A DNA stretch of 64,000 bases, taken from positions 248,001 to 312,000 of the forward strand of contig MWTB01000021.1 in NCBI GenBank assembly GCA_002050275.1. The letters run 5' to 3'. This document shows positions 35,331-44,792 of the stretch, one piece after another. The notes under the pieces were generated by a model. It ran no database searches and was not told the DNA's origin. It saw only the letters and a program-made list of their open reading frames with translations. This stretch comes from Anaerolineae bacterium UTCFX1. GTDB lineage: Bacteria > Chloroflexota > Anaerolineae > Anaerolineales > Villigracilaceae. Numbering within the stretch: position 1 is the first letter of the stretch; every line of letters begins with the position of its first letter. The position numbers and the translations under genes were made by a program.

Positions 35331-36886
35331 CACCCATAAGGAAAACTGCGTTTTTTATTCTAGCCGCAGGGTGCCTGATCGGCATCTTCACGTCAATGAC
35401 AAGCGCGCTCTGGGGAGTATGGGGGGCGACGCTTAGTCTTGGTTTAGCTGGCTTGATTTTCGCCGCTATCTTAGTTTGGCGGTTTCCCTACTGGGTTTTG
35501 ATATTTTTAATCGTCTTTACCGTCACCGAAGCGCTCATTCTCAAATTCATTCCGGGTCCCGAGCAGCTTTATGCGACGGCGCAACTTGCAGGCGAAGCCT
35601 TGGTTTATTTAATGTTCGGCGCAACGCTGATCAAGAAATTCTTATCGCGCAAACCATTCCGCAAGACCTTTGTGGATATACCTTTAGCGGCTTTTCTCTT
35701 GGGAGCGGCAGTCTCTATCGCGATCAACCAAGCGCCGCCTGCCGCAAGCCTCTTAAACGTCCGCTCCGCCATTCGATATATCGCCCTATTCTATTCAGTC
35801 GTCAATTTATCGTTATCTCAACGCCAGGTCTCTCAATTAATAAAAACAATTCTGGCAATGGGAGCGGCGGAAATTCTAATCGGCGTTGTACAATTGGCGG
35901 GTGGAGCCCGTCTCTACTCCTTTTTCGCTCCCCTACAAAGCCAAGGGATACGGACATTTGCTATAGCTACGCTAGGACGCGAACTGGGGAGCGTTTTCGG
36001 CTCGTTAGGCGACACGCTCTACTTTGGGCTATTTATGCTAGTCATTCTGGCTCTTTATCTTAACCAGATCAAAAAAATCAACCTCAGAACCTTGAGCGTG
36101 ATCGCCGTCATTGTCGTCGCGATCGGATTCTCCTATTCCCGCGCTTCCTTCTTACTCGCCATACTTATGATCGCCGTTTGGTACATTCAGTTCTACAAAG
36201 TCCGCATCGTCCACGCGCTCATAGCCGGAGCGGCGCTTCTAGCTGTCTTCGCCTTAATCGTTCTCGTTAACGGCGTACAGGCAAACGATCAGGAATACGT
36301 TAATCCCCGCCTCGAGCGCCAAACTATCCTAGAGAACATCGTAAACTCATTCACTGCACAATATGTCGCTAACGCGCAAAAAAACCGCCTAGGCGAGTTA
36401 ATTTGGGTGCCGCCAGTTGTAGCGCGAAACGCATTTTGGTTCGGATATGGTCCGGATCAGACGACAACAATCAATCAGTTAAATAAGACCGATATTTCAA
36501 ATCATTACAACCTTCGCGACGGCAGCGGTTTCGAAGACGTATACTGGGTGGCGATCTTCGCCTATTATGGAATAGTAGGGACGTTGGCATTTATAGCTCT
36601 GTTCGCAACAGGGATCGCCTCCGCTTGGAACATTGCCCACAGGACAGAATCGGCGCTTACGCGCGAGATCGCAACCGCAGCCTACTGCCTTTGGGCGATT
36701 ACGCCTATTATTTTATTTTTCTATCGCGCGCTCGAATTTCGAGCCTTCTCATTCTTCTTATGGCTTCTGCCGGCATTAATGATAAACTTATTTGCTCGCG
36801 AGCGCCGCGCTCTTCAGATAAAGTCCGTCAAAGAGCCGGGGCAACCCTCGCCGGCGCATCTTCGGGTTTCTGGAGAAAACGGCTAG
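35315..36886 (+). CDS. Wzy-like O-antigen polymerase/ligase family protein
   Basis: 523 residues with about eleven membrane helices and a large outer loop (about 325-410, with NPRLERQTILENIVNSF and WFGYGPDQTT). The arrangement, and conserved arginines next to that loop, match the O-antigen polymerase/ligase superfamily. Given Wzx and Wzz beside it, Wzy polymerase is the natural role: joining repeat units on the outer face. Ligase activity cannot be ruled out by sequence. The ATG lies inside the sulfotransferase 2 frame, 16 bases from its end. Confidence 0.85.
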   Translation: MESHLTPIRKTAFFILAAGCLIGIFTSMTSALWGVWGATLSLGLAGLIFAAILVWRFPYWVLIFLIVFTVTEALILKFIPGPEQLYATAQLAGEALVYLMFGATLIKKFLSRKPFRKTFVDIPLAAFLLGAAVSIAINQAPPAASLLNVRSAIRYIALFYSVVNLSLSQRQVSQLIKTILAMGAAEILIGVVQLAGGARLYSFFAPLQSQGIRTFAIATLGRELGSVFGSLGDTLYFGLFMLVILALYLNQIKKINLRTLSVIAVIVVAIGFSYSRASFLLAILMIAVWYIQFYKVRIVHALIAGAALLAVFALIVLVNGVQANDQEYVNPRLERQTILENIVNSFTAQYVANAQKNRLGELIWVPPVVARNAFWFGYGPDQTTTINQLNKTDISNHYNLRDGSGFEDVYWVAIFAYYGIVGTLAFIALFATGIASAWNIAHRTESALTREIATAAYCLWAITPIILFFYRALEFRAFSFFLWLLPALMINLFARERRALQIKSVKEPGQPSPAHLRVSGENG

Positions 36887-36950
36887 CCGCCTTGACGATC
36901 TATTGTTATTAAACGCTCAAAATACATGTTGAACAGGAAAGATAATACAC

Positions 36951-37625
36951 ATGAGAAAATCCTTCAAAGCATTAAGGAATAAAATCGGCTTCTTCACATA
37001 TACGCGCCAGGAAAAACGGCATTCACAAGTCGGCGCGCCCGAATTGTGGAAAATGAAACGGGATTTTCAAATCGGATTCCTGAAAAAAGAGCGTCTCAAG
37101 CCGGAAGACAGTCTCTTAGATATCGGCTGCGGAACTTTACGAGGCGGCATCCCGATCATTGAATATCTCGAAACGGGACATTACTATGGAATTGAAGCGC
37201 GGAGCGAAACCTTGCAAGAGGGTCGCAAGGAGTTGGCGGAAGCCGGCTTGGAGCATAAATCTCCCGTTTTGGTCAGTTCCCCCGATATCTTAAAAATCAA
37301 CATCGAGAAACGCTTTGAATTCATCTGGTCGTTTTCCACGCTGATCCATATGACGGACAGCATCCTGTCCGATACTATCAAATTCGCCAGCGCGCATCTG
37401 TTAGAAACAGGTGCATTTTATGCAAATGTCAATATCGGAACGAACGCAGAACGCACATGGCAGGGCTTCCCAGTAGTCTGGAGGCCTATCGCGTTCTATC
37501 AAGAAGTCTGCGCGGCGCATGGATTAGCGCTGGAAGATATGGGAACTCTCCGAGACTTGGGTCATATTTCTAAGATTGAATCGCAAGATTCTCAAAGAAT
37601 GCTGAAAATCATTCAGGCTCATTAA
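36951..37625 (+). CDS. class I SAM-dependent methyltransferase of the EPS locus
   Basis: 224 residues. Motif I is SLLDIGCGTLRGGIPI, then YYGIEARSE as motif II and FEFIWSFSTLIHM as motif IV. This is the type-11/12 small-molecule class. Location suggests methylation of a sugar hydroxyl or of the chain end, the latter a known way of stopping polymer growth. No kinase domain is attached. A GATAAT occurs four bases before the ATG, though an AGGAAA is also present. Confidence 0.82.
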   Translation: MRKSFKALRNKIGFFTYTRQEKRHSQVGAPELWKMKRDFQIGFLKKERLKPEDSLLDIGCGTLRGGIPIIEYLETGHYYGIEARSETLQEGRKELAEAGLEHKSPVLVSSPDILKINIEKRFEFIWSFSTLIHMTDSILSDTIKFASAHLLETGAFYANVNIGTNAERTWQGFPVVWRPIAFYQEVCAAHGLALEDMGTLRDLGHISKIESQDSQRMLKIIQAH

Positions 37626-37711
37626 ACTGTTTCTATCTTACAAGTCATAACAATTCGAAAACATCGTCTCCGGTCAAGTCTAATACGTCTATTTTTAACG
37701 AGAACGATCTC

Positions 37712-38923
37712 ATGCCAACCGTTTTAAGCGTCTCGCAAAACTATTATGTCGCCGGCGGCTCAGACCAGATGTTCTTTCTCACCAACAATCTTCTGTCTGC
37801 AAGAGGGAATACCGTCATTCCGTTTACCGCGGCAAGCTCTAAAAACACCTCTACTCCTTGGGCGGACTACTTCCCACAAGCCGCAGACTTTAAACGCGCT
37901 AACGTACGCGACCTTGGGATGTACGTCTACTCGCCCGCCGCTGCGCGGGCTCTGCGTCGCCTGCTCGCTAAACAACGTCCCGACGTAGCCCACTTGCATA
38001 TTTACTATGGGAAATTAACTACATCCATTCTTCGTCCTCTCAAACAAGCCGGAATCCCCATCGTGCAGACGCTTCACGAATACAAGACGATCTGCCCGGT
38101 CTACACGCTGGTATCGAACGATACGATCTGCGAAGCCTGCGAAGGAAAGTATTTTTGGAGAGCCTTGCCTCGCAAATGCAACCGCCGCTCTCTTGCGCGC
38201 ACTTCGCTGAGCGTGGCAGAATCGTATGTGTCTGAATGGAACGGGGCGAAAACTCAGATTGACCGCTTCATTGCTGTCAGCGACTTCGTTCGAGAAAAAG
38301 TGATTCAATACGGCGTCCCCGCGCACAAGATCACAACTATTCGCAACGTCATAGACGCTTCTGCCATTCGACCCTATAATAAGCTGGGCGAATACTTCCT
38401 GTATTTCGGCCGCTTGGAACGCGTCAAAGGGCTGCTGACTCTCTTGAATGCCGTCGCCCCGCTCACTCATACTCCGACGTATATCGTCGGCGAAGGCGCC
38501 CTCAAGCCCGAATTACAAAAGCAGATTGAAGAACGCGGCTTGTCGCACATTAAATTACTCGGCTTCAAAACCGGCGCAGAACTGCAAGAACTTATTCAAC
38601 GCAGCTTATGTACGATCCTGCCCTCCGAATGGTATGAGCCGTGGGGCTTAACCATCCTTGAGGGCTTCGCGCATGCGCGCCCCGCAATCGGAAGTCGTAT
38701 CGGGGGCATTCCCGAAGTTATCACAGACGGCGCAGACGGCTTTTTATTCGAGGCAGGCAACGCGGAAGAGCTTAGGGAAAGATTAATCTGGCTGACAGAT
38801 CATCCCGCGCAAGCGCTCGAGATGGGTCGCACGGGGCGCGCAAAAGTCGAGCGCGACTTCACACCGGATATCTATTACGAACAATTAATGGAAGTGTATC
38901 GCCAGGCGCTGCAAAGCGCGTAA
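37712..38923 (+). CDS. glycosyltransferase family 4
   Basis: 403 residues of the GT-B fold. The N-terminal half begins VLSVSQNYYVAGGSDQM and includes DVAHLHIYYGKL. The C-terminal nucleotide-sugar half has YFGRLERVKGLLTLL and the EPWGLTILEGFAHARP region with the retaining-type E-x7-E. A cysteine-containing insert, CPVYTLVSND-TICEAC and KC about 20 residues on, may bind zinc and is seen in a subset of exopolysaccharide GT4 enzymes. Donor sugar unknown. One of only two soluble glycosyltransferases in the locus. Confidence 0.92.
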   Translation: MPTVLSVSQNYYVAGGSDQMFFLTNNLLSARGNTVIPFTAASSKNTSTPWADYFPQAADFKRANVRDLGMYVYSPAAARALRRLLAKQRPDVAHLHIYYGKLTTSILRPLKQAGIPIVQTLHEYKTICPVYTLVSNDTICEACEGKYFWRALPRKCNRRSLARTSLSVAESYVSEWNGAKTQIDRFIAVSDFVREKVIQYGVPAHKITTIRNVIDASAIRPYNKLGEYFLYFGRLERVKGLLTLLNAVAPLTHTPTYIVGEGALKPELQKQIEERGLSHIKLLGFKTGAELQELIQRSLCTILPSEWYEPWGLTILEGFAHARPAIGSRIGGIPEVITDGADGFLFEAGNAEELRERLIWLTDHPAQALEMGRTGRAKVERDFTPDIYYEQLMEVYRQALQSA

Positions 38924-38967
38924 ACCGCGCTAGACAACCAAGATACGCCTATTTTAAGGAGAAAGTT

Positions 38968-39996
38968 TTGATCGCTGAATTAGACTCGCTTTACATAAAA
39001 ACCCGCCCGCGCAAGGCTTATACGCGCCTTATAAGTCATTTATTCTTCCAAGGGCGTTTCTTGACTTCTAATCACCGCTGGTTGAATTCATTCCTCCGCG
39101 CAGAAATGACTTTAGCCGCCGCCTTGCCGCAGTTGAAATCCGTGCGCAAGCCGATCTTCATCATAGGCATGGGACGCAGCGGCTCGACAATCTTGGGAAA
39201 GACGCTCTCAATGCACCGCGAGGTTGGTTTTCTCAATGAGCCCAAATTAATCTGGTTCACGGTTGACTCGCGCGACGACATCAACGGAAATTTTTCTCAG
39301 GGGCTGGCGCAATTCAGGCTCACAGCCGACGACGCCCTCCCCGAACGAAAGAGAACGATCGAACGCATTTACGGCTTTTACTGCGCCGCAACCGGCGCGA
39401 CCCGCATCGTAGACAAATATCCCGAGATGATCTTCCGCATTCCCTATCTTCAGGAACTCTTCCCAGACGCCCGTTTCGTCTTTTTGGTTCGCAACGGATG
39501 GGATTCTATCTACTCGGTTGCCGCGTGGTCCAAACGAAACAGCAGGCGCGCGGGCGGCATCGTTGAAGATTGGTGGGGCACGGATCGTCGCAAATGGAAA
39601 CTTATGGTTGACCAGCTAGTATCTTCTCATCCATTGCTCTCAGCGGAACACCGGGCGGAGATCGCGCAATTCATCCGGCATGAAGATATGGCGGCTGTAG
39701 AATGGACGCTTAGCAGTCTCGAAGGACTCGAATGGCTGAAACGCTCGTCTGATATAGTTCATCTAATTCGCTACGAGAATCTAACCGAAAAGCCGACAGA
39801 AACACTAAAAGCCCTCCTGGATTTTTGCGAATTATCCGACGATTCGATATTTCTCGACTACGCGCGGCAAACGCTCGTCCCAGGCCGGACGCACAACGAA
39901 CCGACTAGGCTTTCGCCTGCGATTCAGCCCTTATTCCTGCAGACTATGGCTGAATTCGGCTACCCCGCCAGCGCCGAATCCAAGAGCAAAAAGTAA
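38968..39996 (+). CDS. sulfotransferase 3 of the exopolysaccharide locus (TTG start)
   Basis: 342 residues. The start is TTG at 38968, set by a strong AAGGAG (38956-38961) six bases upstream. PAPS-binding loop FIIGMGRSGSTILGKTL is at about 64-80 and the 3'-phosphate region is VFLVRNGWDSIYSVAAW. The GxGRSGST form, in place of the GxxKxGTT of the two earlier genes, marks a different sulfotransferase subfamily. It follows the GT4 gene and is itself followed after four bases by a related enzyme, so the two probably act on the same polymer. Confidence 0.88.
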   Translation: MIAELDSLYIKTRPRKAYTRLISHLFFQGRFLTSNHRWLNSFLRAEMTLAAALPQLKSVRKPIFIIGMGRSGSTILGKTLSMHREVGFLNEPKLIWFTVDSRDDINGNFSQGLAQFRLTADDALPERKRTIERIYGFYCAATGATRIVDKYPEMIFRIPYLQELFPDARFVFLVRNGWDSIYSVAAWSKRNSRRAGGIVEDWWGTDRRKWKLMVDQLVSSHPLLSAEHRAEIAQFIRHEDMAAVEWTLSSLEGLEWLKRSSDIVHLIRYENLTEKPTETLKALLDFCELSDDSIFLDYARQTLVPGRTHNEPTRLSPAIQPLFLQTMAEFGYPASAESKSKK

Positions 39997-40000
39997 GCGG

Positions 40001-41011
40001 ATGGATAAAAGAATCATCTTCGTCGTCGGCAACAGCCGCAGCGGAACAACCATGCTGGGGCGCATTCTTGGACGCGCTCCCGAGGCGTTCACGTTTAACG
40101 AACTGCATTTCTTCGAGCAGATGTGGTCGCCGACGCTTCCCGCCGAGGTTATTGATCAAGAGGCAGCGATTGACTATATGTCGCGCCTCATGGCTGTTCA
40201 ACGCGATGGGTATTTTGCGCGGCTTGACGCTGACAAATATCGGTCGGAAGCAACTGAACTGATCGAGACGAATTCCGGCGAATGGAACGCTCCGCGAGTC
40301 TACGCTCTCTTCGTTGCATATGAGGCTGGGCGTTACGGGAAATCAATCGCCTGCGATCAAACGCCGCGCAATGTGTATTTTATCGGGGAGTTATTGGCGT
40401 ACTATCCTCAAGCGCAGATTGTACATATCATCCGCGATCCTCGCGACGTTTTACTGTCTCAGAAGAATCGCTGGCGGCGAAATTACGCCAGTAAGACTTA
40501 TCCATTGAGAGAGTCCATCCGAACCTGGGTCAACTACCATCCCTTGTCCATCAGCCTATTGTGGAAAAGCGGAATTAATGCCTGGCGGAAGTTTGAAAAT
40601 CATCCGCGAGTGCATTCCCTGCGTTTCGAAGATCTACTCGAAGATCCCGAACGAACCATTCGTCAAATCTGCGAACGCATTAACATCGAATATATTCCTC
40701 AGATGCTGGAAATTCCTCAAATCGGTTCTTCGCACGGCGTGGATCACCAAGATCATCTCGGCGTGAAAAAAGAGAACGCTGGACGTTGGCAACATGCGGG
40801 CAACAAGGATATTGCCGATCTATCTATGTGCCAGAGCGTTGTCAAACGAGAAATGGTCGCATTAAATTATCCGCCGGAAGAATTCTCGATCAATCCTCTG
40901 ATCTACATTTGGATCGCGGCGTTGTGGCCCATGAAAAACTTATTGGCGGTTGTCTTAAATGCGCAGAAATCTCGCAACCTGCTCGATTTCATCCGTCGCC
41001 GGTTAGGTTAA
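40001..41011 (+). CDS. sulfotransferase 4 of the exopolysaccharide locus
   Basis: 336 residues. PAPS-binding loop VVGNSRSGTTMLGRIL lies near the N-terminus and the 3'-phosphate region is VHIIRDPRDVLLSQKNRW. It is in the same broad subfamily as sulfotransferase 3 (SRSGTT/GRSGST) but clearly different elsewhere. A hydrophobic segment near the end (NPLIYIWIAALWPMKNLLAVV) suggests membrane contact. Acceptor unknown. Confidence 0.88.
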   Translation: MDKRIIFVVGNSRSGTTMLGRILGRAPEAFTFNELHFFEQMWSPTLPAEVIDQEAAIDYMSRLMAVQRDGYFARLDADKYRSEATELIETNSGEWNAPRVYALFVAYEAGRYGKSIACDQTPRNVYFIGELLAYYPQAQIVHIIRDPRDVLLSQKNRWRRNYASKTYPLRESIRTWVNYHPLSISLLWKSGINAWRKFENHPRVHSLRFEDLLEDPERTIRQICERINIEYIPQMLEIPQIGSSHGVDHQDHLGVKKENAGRWQHAGNKDIADLSMCQSVVKREMVALNYPPEEFSINPLIYIWIAALWPMKNLLAVVLNAQKSRNLLDFIRRRLG

Positions 41012-41105
41012 TAGCCTCTGACGCAAATCACTTGAGACAATCTATGAAGCAGCATGGTCAAACCAACAAGCCAACCCTTTCCGATAATTAACAAGGAATT
41101 CTCCG

Positions 41106-42494
41106 ATGAATTTTGTGTCCATTGAGTTTGCCTATCTTTTTTCTGTAATCTTCGTTTTGCTATTAACTCTCCGCTCGCCCTTGATCCGGAAAATTATCAT
41201 CCTTTCCGCAAGCTGTATCTTTTACGCTTATTGGGATTGGCGCTTCCTAGGACTGCTTATCTTTGTCACCGTTGTAGATTACTATATTTCCAGACTTCTA
41301 GTGCAAGCGACAGATCAGCGGCGCAGGAAGCTCCTTCTGCTCGCGAGCGTCATTTTCAACTTAGCGGTGTTGGGCGTTTTCAAATATCTGAATTTCTTCA
41401 TAGACAATTTCGATTATCTATTCTCGAACTTCGGCTTGAACATTTCCCATGTAAACATTCTTTTGCCAATCGGAATCTCTTTTTACACCTTTGAGACCCT
41501 AAGCTACGTTATAGACGTTTACCGCGGCGACACGGAACCAGCGCACTCTCTCCTAGATTACGCCGTATTCCTGACGTTTTTTCCGCGCCTGGTGGCAGGA
41601 CCCATTATGCGCGCACGCCAGTTTCTGCCCCAACTGGATCGGGGCGTCGAGATCAATCCGCCTAATTTCGTCGCCGGGGCGCAATTATTCGTTCAGGGAC
41701 TCTTCAAGAAGACGTTGATTGCAGATCGGCTATCCCTCGGCGTTGACATGATATACGCCAACCCTGCTTTATACGCGCCCGCCTCCGTTTGGATGGCGAT
41801 CTTCGCCTACTCGATTCAGATCTATTTTGACTTCTCCGGTTACAGCGATATGGCGATAGGCATCGCCAAGATGATGGGATTTGATCTAGCCCAAAACTTC
41901 CATATGCCCTACGTCAGCCAGTCCATCACGGAATTTTGGCGGCGCTGGCACATCTCGCTTTCCACCTGGCTTAGGGATTACCTCTATATTCCGCTTGGAG
42001 GCAACCGCAAGGGGAAAGTTCGCACGTATATTAACCTGCTGCTCACCATGTTATTGGGAGGACTGTGGCACGGCGCTAGTTGGAACTTTGTAATTTGGGG
42101 TGGGCTTCACGGAATCTATCTGGCAATCGAGCGCTTATTTGGCGTCAAGGTTGACGACGAACGGCCTTTCAACTGGATCAAAGCCCTTCTTCTCTTTATC
42201 CTTGTAAGCATTACCTGGGTATTCTTCCGCTCCTCTTCGCTGGAAACGACCGGAATCATTCTATCGAAATTGTTCTTCCTTTCGAGAGGCGGGCTTCTGT
42301 GGGCGCCAAACTCCGCTCTGATATTTGTTTTCATTGTGATCGTTGGCGGATGGTGGATGAGACGGAAGAAATTTGAAATCCCCGTATTGACTCTCGATAA
42401 GCCCTACGCTATCCCGCTTCTAGCTGTGGAATATTTTTGGATTTATTTGTTCTTTCCGGCAAACATCAACCCATTCATCTACTTCCAATTTTAA
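41106..42494 (+). CDS. MBOAT-family O-acyltransferase (AlgI-like)
   Basis: 462 residues, about eleven membrane helices. It begins VSIEFAYLFSVIFVLLLTL as AlgI/PatA-type proteins do. The two signature histidines are His282 in WRRWHISLSTWLRDYLYIPL and His322 in GGLWHGASWNFVIWG. These proteins pass an acyl, usually acetyl, group across the membrane for transfer to a polysaccharide or wall polymer. It has an AAGGAATT ribosome-binding site. The SGNH protein directly downstream is the likely partner that finishes acyl transfer outside. Confidence 0.95.
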   Translation: MNFVSIEFAYLFSVIFVLLLTLRSPLIRKIIILSASCIFYAYWDWRFLGLLIFVTVVDYYISRLLVQATDQRRRKLLLLASVIFNLAVLGVFKYLNFFIDNFDYLFSNFGLNISHVNILLPIGISFYTFETLSYVIDVYRGDTEPAHSLLDYAVFLTFFPRLVAGPIMRARQFLPQLDRGVEINPPNFVAGAQLFVQGLFKKTLIADRLSLGVDMIYANPALYAPASVWMAIFAYSIQIYFDFSGYSDMAIGIAKMMGFDLAQNFHMPYVSQSITEFWRRWHISLSTWLRDYLYIPLGGNRKGKVRTYINLLLTMLLGGLWHGASWNFVIWGGLHGIYLAIERLFGVKVDDERPFNWIKALLLFILVSITWVFFRSSSLETTGIILSKLFFLSRGGLLWAPNSALIFVFIVIVGGWWMRRKKFEIPVLTLDKPYAIPLLAVEYFWIYLFFPANINPFIYFQF

Positions 42495-42505
42495 GGAATT
42501 CTTCG

Positions 42506-43600
42506 ATGCCATTTAATCGTCAACGTTTTATCAAATACGCGCTTCAATTTGTAGGCTGGACGGTTCTCTTTTTTCTGCTGACCGAGATCTTTGTGCGCTT
42601 TGCGTTCGTTTCAAGTCCGACGCTCTCGTCGAAAGTGAACGGAGGCGGAATGGAGATCTATGGCTTTGAAGGGTACGGGTTTATTTATTATCTTCCCAAC
42701 CTGGAAATTGCCACCCCGTTTTCGGGCGGCGAAAATATCGTCACGCTCGGCGACTCGTATACCCAGGCGCGGCACCTGTTTTATTGGAAAAGTTACTCTT
42801 CCGTGGCGGAAAAAGCCTTGCGCTCCCAGGGTTATATCAAAGACATCAGGAATTTCGGATATATGGGAACCGCCATCCCGTATGAGATCGGCATCGGCAA
42901 AAGTCTGATGAAAACATATCATCCCGCAATAGCGGTCATTCAAATCTCCATGGATGATCTCGTCGGTGAAAAAGCCTTTGACAAGACTGCTCCCTTCTAT
43001 TTCCAGATTGATACTGCAGGAAATCTCATATTAAATTCGCGCCCCAAACAGGCGGATAATTCGGATAATTATTTGAAACTTCCGGTACGGCTCGAAAATA
43101 AGCCTGCATTCTCATTCTACAGCAGGCTTTCAATAGAATCCTATTTGAAAACAGTTCGCGGTCAAAAGACTGGCAAACCGGATGTGGAAACAGAGCCGAA
43201 GGGAATAAATGCTAAAAAGCCCGACAAGGCAGGAAATGATTCGGATGTCCTCTTCAATCAAGTATTCGCCCTGCTGGAAGACGCTTATGGCGAGACGCCG
43301 ATTGTCTTTATCTTTCGTCCGTCATTTTCAAAGAAAGATAATCAATTTTATTACGATGAGGATGCGAAGCGCATCATGTCTCTGCTCAGTCAACACCCTA
43401 ATTGGCATACGATGTGCGTTGCGGATCCATTCAATTCGTCGTTCCAAAACGGATATTCTCCCATCGGTTTTGGGAATACCGATCCCTTTTCAGGTCATTG
43501 GAACGCGAATGGACATAAGATCGTAGGAGATCTGCTGGCAGAGAATTTAATTAGCATGATGGAAAACCGACCAATAACAACTGCAGTATGCAATTTTTAA
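42506..43600 (+). CDS. SGNH/AlgX-like acyltransferase partner of MBOAT
   Basis: 364 residues from the ATG at 42506 (AAGGAA ribosome-binding site). One N-terminal membrane anchor (about 11-34) puts the rest outside. The nucleophile Ser84 is in TLGDSYTQ. The C-terminal FSGHWNANGHKIVGD holds His331, which matches the H-W of AlgX/AlgJ/DltD-like SGNH domains. An insert rich in Lys, Asp and Pro near 210-240 is probably a flexible loop. With the MBOAT gene 11 bases upstream it forms an AlgI/AlgX-type acylation pair. Acetylation is the most likely reaction; the sugar target is unknown. Confidence 0.8.
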   Translation: MPFNRQRFIKYALQFVGWTVLFFLLTEIFVRFAFVSSPTLSSKVNGGGMEIYGFEGYGFIYYLPNLEIATPFSGGENIVTLGDSYTQARHLFYWKSYSSVAEKALRSQGYIKDIRNFGYMGTAIPYEIGIGKSLMKTYHPAIAVIQISMDDLVGEKAFDKTAPFYFQIDTAGNLILNSRPKQADNSDNYLKLPVRLENKPAFSFYSRLSIESYLKTVRGQKTGKPDVETEPKGINAKKPDKAGNDSDVLFNQVFALLEDAYGETPIVFIFRPSFSKKDNQFYYDEDAKRIMSLLSQHPNWHTMCVADPFNSSFQNGYSPIGFGNTDPFSGHWNANGHKIVGDLLAENLISMMENRPITTAVCNF

Positions 43601-43637
43601 CGATCGCCAATTCTATTCTCAAGGAAAATATCTGTAT

Positions 43638-44792
43638 ATGAAAATCGCTCTGCTCGGCACACGCGGCATTCCCGCCAGTTACAGTGGGTTTGAAACTTGC
43701 GTAGAACAACTCGGTCAGCGCCTTGCGGCGCGAGGGCATGAAGTCACGGTCTACTGTCGCAGCCACCACATCACTTATTCAGGCGACGAGTACAAAGGTA
43801 TGAGGCTGGTCAAACTGCCGACTATTGCCAACAAATACCTCGACACGCTGGTTCACTCCTTCATTTCGTCTCTGCACGTCCTTTTTCAAAGGTTTGACGT
43901 CGGGCTGTACTTCATCGCGGGGAACAGCCCGGTGACGTGGATTCCGCGTCTGGTTGGCACGCGCACGATCCTCAACGTGGACGGGTTGGACTGGCGCAGG
44001 GAAAAATGGCCGCCTCTAGCGAAGAAGTACATTCAATTCGCCGAATACCTTGCTACTATTCTGCCCACCGGCTACCTGACCGATTCGCGCCATGTGCAGC
44101 AGTATTATCGAGAACGGTTTCATAGCGAGCCGGCCTACATCCCCTACGGTTCGGACGTGGACATCCGCCCGCCGGGCGAGACGCTGGCAAAATTTGGTTT
44201 AGAGCCGGGCGGGTACATTTTATTTGTAGGCAGGCTGGTCCCCGAAAATTGCGCGCACCACATCGTCGAAGCGTTTCGAGGCATCGAAACCGACCTGAAG
44301 TGCGTCATCGTCGGCGACGCGCCCTACGCGGAGGAATACAAAGCCAGCCTCAAAAAATTGGCTGACGGCGATCCGCGCATTATCTTCACCGGTTACGTTT
44401 TCGGCGAAGGATATCAAGAACTCGGCTCCAATGCCCATGTATTTGTCGAGTCTTCGGGGGTGGGCGGCACACATCCGGCGCTGGTCGAAGCGATGGCGTT
44501 CGGGAACTGCGTGATCGTACACGATACGCCAGAAAACCTCGAGACCATCGGCAAAGGTGAAGCAGGGTTTTTCTACGCTGGACAAGCAGGCGCGGACAGT
44601 CTGCGCCAAATCCTGATAAAATTGCTGCACGATTCCCACCTGATTCAGGAATACGGCGCGAAAGCGCAACAATTTGCCCGCCGCCACTATTCATGGGACG
44701 CAGTAACAGATGAATACGAACGTCTCTTCTACCACACCTTACGAAAGCCCCTTCCAGGACGTCTCTCTCAAACGCCGGTTGACGCGCCATGA
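43638..44792 (+). CDS. glycosyltransferase family 4 with DUF1972 N-terminus (rhamnosyltransferase-like)
   Basis: 384 residues. The N-terminus KIALLGTRGIPASYSGFETCVEQLG and DGLDWRREKW are diagnostic for the DUF1972 subgroup of GT4, many of which are annotated as rhamnosyl- or fucosyltransferases in capsule loci. The C-terminal half has YILFVGRLVPENCAHHIV and FVESSGVGGTHPALVEAM. Its stop overlaps the start of rmlC by four bases, which ties it to dTDP-L-rhamnose supply and supports rhamnosyl transfer, though donor identity is inferred. Confidence 0.9.
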   Translation: MKIALLGTRGIPASYSGFETCVEQLGQRLAARGHEVTVYCRSHHITYSGDEYKGMRLVKLPTIANKYLDTLVHSFISSLHVLFQRFDVGLYFIAGNSPVTWIPRLVGTRTILNVDGLDWRREKWPPLAKKYIQFAEYLATILPTGYLTDSRHVQQYYRERFHSEPAYIPYGSDVDIRPPGETLAKFGLEPGGYILFVGRLVPENCAHHIVEAFRGIETDLKCVIVGDAPYAEEYKASLKKLADGDPRIIFTGYVFGEGYQELGSNAHVFVESSGVGGTHPALVEAMAFGNCVIVHDTPENLETIGKGEAGFFYAGQAGADSLRQILIKLLHDSHLIQEYGAKAQQFARRHYSWDAVTDEYERLFYHTLRKPLPGRLSQTPVDAP

